Source: Bimuria novae-zelandiae CBS 107.79
Taxonomy: Eukaryota > Ascomycota > Dothideomycetes > Pleosporales > Didymosphaeriaceae
Reading direction: 5' to 3'
NCBI GenBank assembly: GCA_010015655.1
Contig: ML976667.1
Span: 809,941 to 873,940 of the forward strand
Length of the DNA: 64,000 bases
Shown: one piece after another, positions 44,011 to 55,300 of the stretch
Position numbering within the stretch: position 1 is the first letter of the stretch
Layout of the letters: each line of letters starts with the position of its first letter
The notes under the pieces: model-generated
Database searches by the model: none
Told to the model about the DNA's origin: nothing
What the model saw: the letters and a program-made list of their open reading frames with translations, nothing else
Made by a program: the position numbers and the translations under genes

Positions 44011-45114
44011 TGCCGGGGAGCGCCTCCCTCAACAACGATGACCACAGACGCGCGAGGCACATATGCGCTTACTTTCTCACCTGCTGCTGGTGCTGCTGCA
44101 TAGCTTCGGGAGACATTTTTTTTTGGAAGCTTTGAATTGTAGATCGGCTCGAAATTCTGAGTAAGGGCTTGGTGTGGAAAGGCAGAACCTAGATCGCGCC
44201 TTCCGGTGGTATATGCCCATGTCTTGGCGTGCCCAGACAATTACGCCTACGCGCATCCACGTTCTCCCTACACGACCGATGCTTGAGAGATGAGAGTGAA
44301 GAGGAAATGAAACAACGTCGGTATGGCGACCTGATGACAAAATAACACGATTGACGTGAGAGAAAAATGGAAGATACTACGATCGAAGAACTGATATAGA
44401 AAATTCGGCTAGAACAGCCGCTGGCGAACGTGTCACAAAACGGCATATGCAAACTAGCGTTCGATTTAAAAGAGAAAAGAAGGGGTTGCTTGCCTCTATA
44501 GTTACGATTGTCTTGCTATTATGACCAAGCCGTGAACAGGGAAGTAGAACTGGTCATGTATGGCATGTATAGTAAAGCTGGAAAAGGTACTAACAGCACG
44601 TACAGTAACACTCTTCGCGGAAGTCCATAAGCTGCCACATCGGTTCCGGAGCGATGTGGAGAAGTTTTGGGTTCGCTTTCCTTCTCTCAAGCTGGCAATG
44701 GTATCCATTGCTGCGTAGATTCACTACACCAGCAAGCTCTTCTCCGCACGTTCATGTTCCTATCTTCCCGTCGCCTTCATTATAATTCTGGGGGTACCCC
44801 TTTCTATCCTATTGTCACGATGTTCGAAAGGTCGGATCGCCAAAGGGCCGTCGTAATCGAAGGCGCGGACGGGTTTTCAGGCGGCGCGGCGATAAGAGGA
44901 GTGTGGTTTGCGAGTACCCGAAGACAGACATTATGGTATCTTACGAATGTAAACCCTCCCATCAAGCAAGGTACTGCATGTTCCGTAAGAGGCTCACTGG
45001 GCGCAAGCGGTGGGTTGCGGATCCGGGAACCCGCACAGGGAGCGTTGTGGAATTTTCGCTTAGTCAGCTAATTCTTCCTTCGGAAGGCTTCCGAGCTTGG
45101 GAGGCTCCAACTCC
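44011..45114. other. host segment between elements I and J, no assigned gene
   Basis: Non-RIP DNA. The longest frames are on the plus strand, 44667-45071 (no ATG at its start; internal ATG 44811 gives MFERSDRQRAVVIEGADGFS) and an overlapping frame 44903-45133 reading YECKPSHQARYCMFRKRL. Neither shows a known domain, and they compete in the same place, so at most one is real. The right part may hold an exon of a gene disrupted by element J. Confidence 0.35.
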
Positions 45115-45116
45115 TA

Positions 45117-46889
45117 AGCTAGCCGATACGTAAGCTGGCCACCCCACCAAAACACGACACCTGCACAAAACACACGATTTCTCAACAACGCTTCTTATGA
45201 TTGCCATTGACTACACATAGATTCAAGCGCTGTAGCTACTGTAGCTCTAGCAGCTGCTTCTGAGGTGCTTAATACAGTAGATCTACGTGGTTAAACTGCT
45301 AAAGCCTCGGCTGCGCGCATAGCCTCCCTGATACTCTCTACCTCTGCAAAGCGTTAATTTAGGTCTACTCGAACGCGCTTACGCTGACGCTGAGAGGTAG
45401 ATATCTCTAGCTGCTGCTCAAGTCGTCTTTTCTCTGCTTCTAGGCCTGCAGCTCTAGCATTTGCAGCTGCTAGAGCCTTACCTGCTTTCTGTAGGAGTAG
45501 CCGGGTCGTACGACCTGGATTCTCGACGCTCTGGACGCTGCGCTGCGCTATATAGAGATCGTGAGGGCCCTGGGGAGTAGAGAGGAAGCTCTGGAGCTGC
45601 TGCTGAGGCTGCTGCTGACGTGTAGGCGTAGTAGGCCTCTGAGAGACCTGCGACGAGCTGAGCACGTGATTGATGTTGAATGGGCAGATACCAGATGCCT
45701 GCCAGCCAGCTCGAATTACACGCTCTGTAAAGCCTTCCTCCCTAGCTTGATGATAGCAGGTGATAAAGCGCTCCTTCTTGACAGGCGCAGCGTCGTCGAG
45801 TGATGCGAGCTCCTGGATCTGACGCCTGTAGCTAGACTTGATCACAGAGAAAGGAGCGAGATCGAGAGGCTGTAGGACGTGTGAAGTGTGCGCAGGTAGA
45901 TATAGGAGCTGTATACGATGCAGCTTGCAGAGCCACAGGAAGTCTATATCAATATGGCTGCCGTGACCGTCGAGGATGAGGAGCCTGTGCTGGCCATCAG
46001 ATACAGCCGTCTCAGGTATGAATATGCGCTGTAGCCACTCAACACCTATCGCTTTTGACGTCCATCCGTTCTCAGAGGTAGTGTAGATCCAGTCAGGTAC
46101 GTGGGACGAGGAGAACCATGTTGTCTGTAGGCTCTGGCCCTTGAAGATGACCGCACAGCGTAGCTTCCGCCCTGTCGCCAATACACACTCGATTATAGAG
46201 ACCCACTGGCGATTCTCTAGAGAGCGAACATAAGCCTTCTTCTTCTAACTACTAGAGAGTACTCTGGTGTTGGTACATACCCCTAGGGCAATGCCAGTCT
46301 CATCCATATTGTATGTGTTCTCCACCCGTATGTTGAGCCGCCGTCGAGTCTGTTCGTAGAGCTCTAGGAACGCGCGTAGCTACTCTGGTGTCGCTGCATC
46401 AGCTCTCTGAGCCTCTAGCTTTCTGCCGACTACAGAGGCAACGCGTGGCTGGCGCCGGAGGAAGTGTGAGAGCCAGAGCTTGCCAATAGGCTGGTTGTCG
46501 CCATTCATACGTAGAATTCGATTGGCCATTTCTCGAGCGCGAGCGTGTGAGGGAGGGCAGGCGCGTGCGTCTTCTTCAAGGATCCATTCTACTAGGAAGT
46601 CCTCCTATAGAGGAGTCAGACGCTGCTGGTGTTGGTGACTGACGCGTCGGTTTTGTACGCTATTAATACGCGTCGATAGGGTTGATCGAGGAACACCGTA
46701 CGCGGTAGCCGCAGCGCGATAACTAGAATAAATGCCTGCATTAAAATCTCTAATAGCTAATTGTATAGCATGCTCACGGGCGTCCATATTAATAAGCGTT
46801 GTGGAGAGATGTGGCGTGTTTTGTGCAGGTGTCGCGTTTTGGTGGGGTGGCCAGCTTACCCGGGTGGCCAGCTTACGTATCGGCTAGCT
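45117..46889 (-). mobile_element. pogo-like element J, complete and lightly mutated
   Basis: Long terminal repeats starting AGCTAGCCGATACGTAAGCT at 45117 and mirrored at 46889, with TA at 45115-45116 and 46890-46891. GGTGGCCAGCTTAC occurs twice at 17-bp spacing at the right end but only once at the left. Length 1,773 bp. Confidence 0.93.
45354..46787 (-). pseudogene. pogo transposase of element J, one frame with three TAG stops
   Basis: ATG 46787 begins MDAREHAIQLAIRDFNAGIY, followed by an HTH (SSYRAAATAYGVPRSTLSTR). Then TAG at 46605-46607, a CENPB-type HTH (GKLWLSHFLRRQPRVASVVG), TAG near 46380, NTYNMDETGIALGVCTNTRV (first Asp), TAG near 46248, and a clean stretch from 46181 with LLILDGHGSHIDIDFLWLCK (second Asp) and HTSHVLQPLDLAPFSVIKSS (third Asp). 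It ends with a Gln-rich stretch, a Leu-zipper-like coiled coil and a basic KRVRVDLN tail. 477 codons in all. All three stops fit single RIP-type changes of Trp or Gln codons. The catalytic residues are intact. Confidence 0.88.
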
Positions 46890-46891
46890 TA

Positions 46892-47994
46892 ATACTTCCG
46901 CATGCGCTCGCCTTCGTAAGTTGTATCAGCTCCCATCATTTAGGTTACCTGATGAAAGGATGCACAGGGATATGTGCGCTCGGGCACTCTGCTAACGATA
47001 CTTAAGGCAGCCTTCTTGCCGAAGAACTACCATAGTACGACCGACTACCAAAGGATACATATGTATACGTGAACGAGGGTCTTTTAGATAAAATACATCT
47101 TTGAGAACAGTGCATTGACAAAAACTGCCGTCGATTGATTTGTCCTTCGCAGTCTGTCCAGGCCAGGACGCAGAACACAACCTCGGTGTTGGCCCTACTA
47201 CGCCAGAATCCCCATTCGGTTCTTATGGGCAGTTGATATTGAAATGTGACCAAATGCGAAAAGTGCACCTTCGTCATTTCGGACTAAAACAGACACGTAA
47301 CGCGTCAGCGCGCTGTCACGTGTTGTACCAGGAACTTGGAACAAGTTTAGTGCCACAAACGAGCAGATGGCTTTGTTACTACTTCATCGAGACATCATGA
47401 ACACTTGTTACCCGCACAACCCACTTTCTGATGCCCAGATCGAGCACACGACGGCCGGCTAGCTCCACGCAGATCCGTGATACATGAGACGCGTCTGTGC
47501 TTTCATCGCGCCGGCGTGATATCTAGACGTCATGTCAAATATATGGCTAGGCACAATGTTGCTGCAAATTTAAACGCAGCGAACACCAGGCTTCATCACA
47601 CAAGCTACACTTTCGAAGCGGAGAAATAGAGGGGCAGCTCGGAGCTATGTCTAACATGCATACTCCAACAAACACAGGCACAGTCACTGATGATGCTGAC
47701 ACCCGATGGCATACACAAAGGTCCCTCTTTCCCAAGCAGTTCCTCACGTCGCCTGCGCGCAGTGGAAGTTCTGAGCCCTACGTTCTTACCCTTACGCCGG
47801 TATCTGCTTCGATATGTTACCTTCGATGACCACCGCCGCGAGTCAACGTGTGGTTGCGGGTGCTTATAGAACATTGACACTGAGCAGCATGCGATGGCGG
47901 GTCAAGTCCTGATCATGGAATTGGATGTCATAATGGCTGCTATACATATGTATGTAGCCTGTGTGGTAGCAACAGCATGTTCGGGAATAACACT
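46892..47994. other. intergenic host sequence downstream of the MFS gene
   Basis: About 1.1 kb of mixed-composition DNA with only short overlapping frames on both strands, none with a domain I recognise. It must contain the 3' untranslated region of the transporter near 47900-47994. Confidence 0.5.
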
Positions 47995-49641
47995 TTACAT
48001 AACCATCCTGAAGTTCGGGTCCCTGTCATCGCCCTGGCCTTCCCATGCCGCGCTCTTTCCGGCCGCCTTGTCGCGGTTCAACTTCCACACCCACGCCGTG
48101 TTCGCAGCAATTCTACATTTCGTTAGCCAATGGATACTTGGTTAATCTAAAGGCCGCTACTCACAGAACCCACGCCGCGCAGAGCAGTCCTAACATGATG
48201 CTGTGACTCTTGTGGAAATGGGGTGCCTCCTTCTTCTGATATACGAAACTCGCGACGAAGCCTCCCGCGTTCGCGACCATAAGCTGGAGCGCCGATGTTG
48301 TGGCACGCTTGTAATGTCCCGAGGAGTTGTTACTATTCCACGAAAGGATGCACGGTATGGAGGCGTACATTCCTGTAGCCATCATAAATGTCATGCCGTA
48401 TTGAACCTTTGGGTTCGTGCTGTGAGAGATGACACCGTATCCGATAATGGCGATCGGCAAGGAGCAAAGCATGACGGGTCCTCTGAGTGCAAACTTGTCG
48501 GAAAGAATGGCGACGAACACTGTGCACACCGCTGCAACTGCATAGGGAATGACGGTCCAGAGCTGTGCTTCATTCGGATCGCTGGCAAACTTGAGGTTGT
48601 TGATGATAGTTGGAAGGAACAATCCGAAGGAGTACAGACCGCAGAGGATGCTGAAATAGGCCAGGGCGGTGAGCCAAACCTGCACGTTGAAGACGCCGCG
48701 TTTGACTTCTGCCCACGAAAATGGCTCATGCGCGCGGTTTTCCTCGTCCAAGCGTTGGCGTCCAAGGAGTTTTTGTTCATCAGTCAAAAAGCGGGCCGAC
48801 TCGATGGAGTTAGGAAGGAAGAAATAACTTAATACACCGATCGCCACCGTAAGGAGACCTTCGATGATGAATATCCAGCGCCATCCGGCAAGACCACCCC
48901 TGTGGCCGATCGTGTTCAGTCCACGAGCAAGCAGTCCACCAAAGGCACCCGAGAGAGACGCAGCAGTATAGAAGATACCGATCCGCAAAGCAAGCTCGGT
49001 CCGGCGATAGAAGTGCGAGAGGTACAAGACCTGCTTCTGCGTTAGTATTGCCATAGGAGCCCGACACAGATCATAAATACCATGCCTGGAAGCAAGCCGC
49101 CTTCTGCAATACCGAGTAGCGCTCGAACAGCAACAAACGAGCCGAAGCCTTTGACAAAACCAAGGCACATGGTGAGTGTGCCCCAAACTGCAGTAAGAAG
49201 AGGAAGCCAAATGCGCGGAGACATCTTCTTCAGGACCAAATTACTGGGTAGCTCACTGGACGTTGATTTAGCTTCATTGCGACTTCGGTCTCTGCGGGCC
49301 CTACATACCTCGCGATATACGTCGCATAGAAGGCGCAGAGACCAATAGCGTACTCGTGATCTGTCATGTGTGTATCCTTTTGCAAGCCAAGGATTTTTGC
49401 GTTGCCCACATTCGTACGATCAATGAATGAACATAGGAACAACAGCGCAAGGACAGGCAAGATTCTACTACTGTCAACGGTTTTCACCGGCACAGGTGAC
49501 ATGCTCGTACCTGACGTCCATCTTCCAAAGCACCTGCCTCGCCATGTGCGGGTCATGCCCAACCTCGACCGCCATATCTTCATCCAGCCTAGGGTCCCTC
49601 TCGATCTTCTCATCGCGCATTTTGTCGGGTGAGTAGGACAT
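47995..49641 (-). CDS. MFS transporter, anion:cation symporter (Dal5-like) family, 5 exons
   Basis: Exons 49641-49511, 49464-49309, 49255-49081, 49030-48165 and 48112-47995 give 481 residues with all junctions GT-AG and in frame. N-terminal tail MSYSPDKMRDEKIERDPRLD, then DVRILPVLALLFLCSFIDRT (TM1) and NVGNAKILG, the family signature. Next WLPLLTAVWGTLTMCLGFVK, the GIAEGGLLPGM-VLYLSHFYRR motif (TM4-5 region), GWRWIFIIEGLLTVAIGVLS (TM6), a central loop with TDEQ, and six further TM segments. The tail DRDPNFRMVM fits family C-termini (D-N-FRY/MxL). Members import allantoate, nicotinate, pantothenate or similar organic anions with protons at the plasma membrane. Substrate cannot be told. Start codon could also be the ATG at 49617. 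Confidence 0.92.
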
Positions 49642-49798
49642 GTGGGCTTCGCTTGCAGCTATCTTTCAGCTCTGTGGTTGTAGAGTTGGAAATAGTCGGT
49701 AAGCAAAGTGGAAGGCACAACGTCGCTAGCTATTGGGGATGGGTTTAATATATGCGGGCTAAAAACGGGCTGGGGACGGGAGCAAAGATACACCAGGA

Positions 49799-50360
49799 TA
49801 GGGATGCCGCGTACCGTTACCGATTACGGTATTACGGTAATGCGTTACGGTAATTACGGTACAGAAATCAATAGCTCGTAATGCCAAGGGGGGTAATTGC
49901 TGCCAGGAAAATGACTTCAACGGGAGTAGCTAAACGTAACTAGAGCGAGCATAGATTTCTCTATAATAAAGTACGCAATCGTCTCGTCAATACCTGGGTC
50001 AAAAAGCTAGTGTTTTGTTATTATAACCTGCGCATTCGCAACTTAATTACAGCTAAGGATGCCCAGTTTTTCGACCTGTCAGAAATGCCCGAACAAGTTG
50101 ATGCCGACGAGCATAAAGATAATGGCCAATTACTCAATTACCCGGCCAAACAAGTACATGAAGAGCGTCCCAAAGATCTAGAAGATACCCAGCATACATA
50201 GATTCAATTGCATCTGGTTCTATATGTGATAAATTAGACCAAGAAAGGCACTAATTGGCTCACCGTGCCAAGATTGTACCAAAATACCAGTAATTACCGT
50301 AATTACGACATTACGGTAATACCGGGATGGCTCGAAAATTACGGTAATCCAACATCCCTG
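49799..50360. mobile_element. hAT-type MITE
   Basis: 562 bp with terminal repeats TAGGGATG and CATCCCTG. The 8-bp flanks are CACCAGGA (49791-49798) and CGCCAGGA (50361-50368), 7 of 8 matching, which is the hAT duplication length. Both subterminal regions contain many copies of ACGGTAAT and ATTACCGT (about 49810-49860 and 50280-50350), likely transposase-binding sites. No transposase frame; the 63-codon plus-strand frame at 50010-50201 has no known domain. Confidence 0.75.
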
Positions 50361-50368
50361 CGCCAGGA

Positions 50369-51605
50369 TGAGCTTCCCCGTGGGGTGACACGAAGGCCCG
50401 CAACCCATGACCGGGGAGCGGAGTCAGCTGAGGGGAAAGACTGTCGGGAGCTTGCCGGCGGCCATTGATTTGGGTCCGAAGCTTCGAACTATGAAAGAAG
50501 CGCGTCCCCTAACACACTAGCCTGCGTTCGAGGATTCCACTTTCTAACCACAAGATGAGGGGGAAATGATAAATCAATAGCAACACGGCCGAGGAGCGCT
50601 GATGGGACCTGTGTGGGCCCAAATGTGGCAAGCTCACCGAAGCTTTCTGGCGGCCTGGTGCCGTTGCCGGCGGCGGGGGTTAGTACCAACGTCTGGGCGC
50701 ATCGGCTGCGCAGCGCATCCACATGTAAATATACACGAGCTGAAGGACTCTCTAGGATGTCGGCGAAACCAGATACGGATAGTCCCTTATCGACGTGAGC
50801 AGCGACAATTCGCAGCGGCGCAATCAAGTCAAATGCCGGCAAAACGCAAAGCGCTGTGCTAACAGGGGTTTCATGGAGGCTTGGCGTATCGCGACGAGTA
50901 CTGGAACTGAAAGGTTACTGGGAGCTGGAACGTAGCACAGAGTACGATAATCCAGAGCGACAGTGGACACGATGTGATATTAGCTGACTTTAGTTACCAC
51001 TCGAAGCGGTTCCCTCCCCAAGACGCACGCTGCGAGCTTCTCCGGTCGACGCGCGATTCGAAGCTGGGCTGACATAGACGCGACGACACTTTCGAGGTGT
51101 ACTGTGTTACAATGCAAATAAGGGCATTGCAATGGACCGTGTCGCTAGAGCTAGCCGGCTTCTGCACTCATCAAAAGCCCTAACTTGCAATCAGTCTTGT
51201 GTGTCGCAATAGGTTGGCCGAGGATAGCGGAGTTGGACAACAATAAGATGCCATTGAAGATAACGAGAAGGACGTCGTACGTGCACAGTGGGAGAATTAT
51301 CGCTGTAGCTGGTCTCCAAGGACACGATAAAACGTTGGGGGGTGATTGCGTGGGAGGAGTAGTTCGCGGGAAGTGGAGACTCCAGGCAGGTGCGACATAA
51401 ATGTAAGGAACAATGGCAAACAGTAGAGCTCCAAACCCGGCCAGGTAGACTTTCTGCATAAACCGACGGTTAAGAGCAATATTGATTGTGTTTCACATGT
51501 CAGACGAGTCTACCCAAAGGCCGTATCCCCCGCATGGCCAAAATCTGTCATACACGGGCCATATTGAAATGGCCAATCAGGAGAGCTGCTAAGTGAATAC
51601 TAAAT
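50369..51605. other. host sequence with two weak minus-strand frames
   Basis: Mixed composition, no RIP. A minus-strand frame runs from about 50930 to TGA 50489 (SSSTRRDTPSLHETPVSTAL, later LPAFDLIAPLRIVAAHVDKG) without an ATG at its start; it could be an exon of an unknown gene. A second frame, 51459-51151, starts with ATG (MQKVYLAGFGALLFAIVPYI) and has a hydrophobic N-terminus that looks like a signal peptide or membrane segment, then a Pro-rich linker and another hydrophobic stretch (102 codons). Neither matches a family I know. Confidence 0.35.
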
Positions 51606-51897
51606 TGTCCGATTACATGGTCCTTTGCATCTGCAAGGAGGCTGGCGCACTTACGCCCGTACATTCCGCCCTTGCATTCCGCCCTCGCTCAACGCGCAAG
51701 GAATGACGCAAGGAATAAAGCAAGGAATAAAGCAAGGATGAAGTAAGGAATAAAGTAAGGGATATCTAGGCAGGCAACCTAAAGATAAAAGGTAAAGTCC
51801 TAGACCTCTTAGAGACAAGCACACATAATTTATACCTTAATTTATCTCAATCAATTATCATCTTTTCATCTTATCAGATTACCCTTCCAATCTGACA
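51606..51897 (-). repeat. solo LTR, same family as 32114-32360
   Basis: 292 bp starting TGTCCGATTACATGG and ending AATCTGACA, with the duplication TAAAT (51601-51605 and 51898-51902). Includes tandem 12-bp units of the type GCAAGGAATAAA at about 51702-51770. It stands exactly at the border between host-type DNA and the AT-rich repeat block to the right. Confidence 0.9.
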
Positions 51898-52043
51898 TAA
51901 ATCTATATCGTAATATTAGTAATTTCTATTTACTAGCTAAAATACGCCTATTTAAAATTACCTATACCTATAAATATGCTAAAAGCTACTAGCCTACTAA
52001 GTAATAACTTTAACTTTATAAAATATATAAAATATAGTAAATC
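51898..52043. other. AT-rich RIP-type sequence, origin unknown
   Basis: Strongly AT-rich. The same kind of sequence continues at 56687-56798, 57040-57528 and 59445-59972 once the later insertions are removed, so all four pieces may be parts of a single old element. No domain could be read. Confidence 0.5.
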
Positions 52044-52223
52044 TGTAAGCAGCCCAGAGATATGTCACATGACGACACTAGTCTCATGAGTCAGCTCTAT
52101 CTCTATATACGAGCCTCTGATCACTCCATGTACACACAACACAACACAGAACAACACACAGAGCAACTCAGACAATTACACACACAATATACTACCTTCA
52201 CACATACCACCCACCTGCTTACA
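52044..52223 (+). repeat. 5' LTR of element K
   Basis: 180 bp, differing from the 3' LTR by a single visible transition (TGAG versus TAAG near 52092 and 56555). Confidence 0.95.
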
Positions 52224-52238
52224 GTTATGAGCCCGGCC
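52224..52238 (+). other. primer-binding site of element K
   Basis: GTTATGAGCCCGGCC directly follows the 5' LTR. Its first ten bases are the reverse complement of GGCTCATAAC in the anticodon arm of eukaryotic initiator tRNA-Met. Drosophila copia is primed by such a cleaved half of this tRNA. Confidence 0.6.
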
Positions 52239-52317
52239 TAATCCGCCCTCATACACATACATTGACTCCCTACCTACCTACCTGTCGATCGAGCCTACTC
52301 GATAGAGCGATCTCGCC

Positions 52318-55300
52318 ATGTCAAAGGCTATCTCGTCAATCATCCTTCAAGGGCCACACAACTGGGAACTGTGGATCTATACTGTCAAAAGGCTCGCAGA
52401 GGCTGGAGACGTATGGGGATATATCAATCCAGACCTGCCACATCCGACGACGCTGAGCAAGCCTCTACAACCTACACAGATCCATGCTGCCAACGACGGT
52501 GGATCACCAGCAACAGAACCTACCCCTAAAGCTCGAGCGCAGTATAATCAAGACATAAGTCTCTACTATAGAGAGCTTAAAGAATACAGGCAAACTAAAG
52601 ATAAAATTAGCTAGATTAAAGCGTATATAGCTAACACGATTACGCAGGACCTAGTATATTAAATTAAGGACTAAGAGTCCCTCTACGATTAGCTTAAGAC
52701 TCTACAGGAGCTCTACAGTCCTACAATAGCTAATCGAGAATATCAGGTCCAAAAAGCTTACAACGCCGCCAAAGTTCTGCACGCTCGCAGAGAGAACCTC
52801 GAAGAATGGTGCAGCACGTTCCTTGCTGCCTATAATAGGGCCAAATAACTCCAGCTACCAGAGACGCATGGCTACAGACCTCACAAGGATCTCATACGAG
52901 CTATTAAACAGATCAATTCTGGCTACGCTGCCACTATCGCTATCACTGTATTTAATGCAGAAACAAGCTCCCACGATAACTCTGTACAGCTAACATTACC
53001 TAATCTACTAGCTAGTTACCTACGCTACTATCGCATAACCACAACAAAATTAACCGCACAGAGTAGAGCATTTGCAGCTACATTAAATTAAGAGGAGTCT
53101 CTATACAAACAAAACAGCAGAAAGAGACCTCGACAGGATAAGCTATTAAAGCCATTGAAATCGTGTCTCTGTGGAGACCTACACTACTGGGGACAGTGCC
53201 TATACATCGACACCTCACTACGCAAAGGAGGATTCGTTAAAAACCCTAAAAAAGCTAAGAAGATAATAGAGTTTAAAGCTAAAGATAAGAATAGAATACT
53301 AAATAAGATTTAAGAGAAGAATTAGCGCTATAAAAAGCGAAGGAATTATAAAAGCTACGGGGCAGAATCTAATTTAATAGAAATTAACGCAGGCGATATA
53401 CCTGCAGGCAACCTTCTATATAAGGCCTACGCTATCTACTTATTAGCATTTAATAATTAGCTAGCGCACTAAAACTTCCCGCTCCTCTACTTATAGACAC
53501 TGGATCCTGCTACGGATATCCACATCTATAATAATCTGACCGAGTTCTAATGGAAAGCTCCTGCATTACCTGACGATGTCGTACTTGTAGGCGGCACTAA
53601 GATGACTATCTAGGCATAGGGGGAAGTTAAGATATCTCTATTAATACCTTAAGGACAAAAGAAAACAAAGCTTAAGTGTGTAGCCTTAATTACTAGCTTT
53701 TTCACAAGCCTAGTCTCTCTAGCCCGGCTATCATCGTTAAACGTCCATTTCGACTCTGGCAGAAATGCACTATATCGATCCAACTTATTAGGCTTACGAG
53801 TAGAAGACATCGCCACCCTTACTAGACTAGGTAGACACTAGCTAGTAGTCTATCGAACTAAACCTCTATCTACTTAATCCGCTTAGACTCAGGCTTTTGC
53901 GACCCATTAACGTTAGCCATAATACTTTACTCTATCGCCTAGACTAAGATCACTTAGCAAGTCTTAGCTCTATATACTAATAAGACATCTAAGTAGTAAC
54001 GCTATTAATTAACTGCAGAATTACGTAATAGGCATATAGCTATCTACTAGATCTACTCCTTAAACAATCGACTGCGAAGAATGCCTACAAAGCAAAGCAC
54101 ATCAAATCATCTCACGGCGAACTAGCCATGAGATTGGAGCCACACGAGCCTTCGAGACTATTACTATTAATCTTATTGAGCTCGATGCAAGAGCCTACAA
54201 TGGCGACTAATACGTCTTCCATGGGTTTAATCTATTCTCGAAATTCCATTTCGTCTATACAATACCTAGACGGGACAAGCTCATGCTCCTGTCTATTATC
54301 AGGCGATTAGATCGAACTATTAAACGAGAATTTAACATAACTGTCACCTTTCTTATCGCTGACGACGAGCGAGAATATAGGCTAACAGACAACTCTGCTA
54401 GAGACTACTATTAGAAAGAAGGCATCAAGCTACAGATTAGGGCTCTACACACTAAAGAGCAAAACGGCTTAGTAGAGCGCTCCGGCAGGAGTCTTATTAA
54501 GAGAAGTCGCTTAATAAAGATTACCTTAAACCTACCTTTAGCACTTGGCTCTAAAATTTACTCTATAGTAGTATACCTGCTTAATCGCACACCCACGCGA
54601 TTACTAGGTTAGAAAACACTATTTGAAATTGCCTATGGCAAGAAGCCGTTAATTACTTATCTACGTATCTATAGCTGCTAAGCATACGCACTGCGCAAAT
54701 AAATACTATAAATAGATAAGCTTAGTCCTCGAGCTCTAGTAGGATATCTAGTTAGGTACGACTTATTAAATATCTACTAAATCTAGATGCCTAAGGCGAG
54801 AAGTCGAGCAAATAGAGGCAAAGTAATTCGTGTAAGAGACGTTACCTTTAGAAAAGACCTCTTCTATTAACTATATAATAAAACAGATCCTCTACTATAA
54901 GGCTCTGAGCTAGAGCAATTTGCCTATAAGTATTAACTATCTACATTGCGTAGCCAAGATAGCTCTATAGAAGACACATCCAAAGACGAGCACACGGCAG
55001 ATCTAGATTAGCATAGCCAGACTGCTGCATCTATAGAACAAAACCAACCAACGCAAAGAGAAACAACAATCCTACGTTAAACTAGAAGTTATAATCTATA
55101 GCTTCTAATACTAAGTTAAATAGAGACTACTAAGGTTTATAGTAGTTTATAGAACTTACTTTATAATAACTCGCAGCGCTCGTTATCAACCACGCTAGCT
55201 AGCCTACCTGTAATGCCTACATCTTTAAGAAAGCGCAAACGTTAAACATTAGACTTAAATTAAGCACAGAATTAAGAACTGATTGATAGCAACCTTCGTT

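Noticed and set aside
44086..44105. CTG-rich microsatellite
   Set aside because: Only a few imperfect units; not a notable repeat.
48203..48832. 209-codon plus-strand frame
   Set aside because: Antisense shadow of the MFS transporter's long fourth exon.
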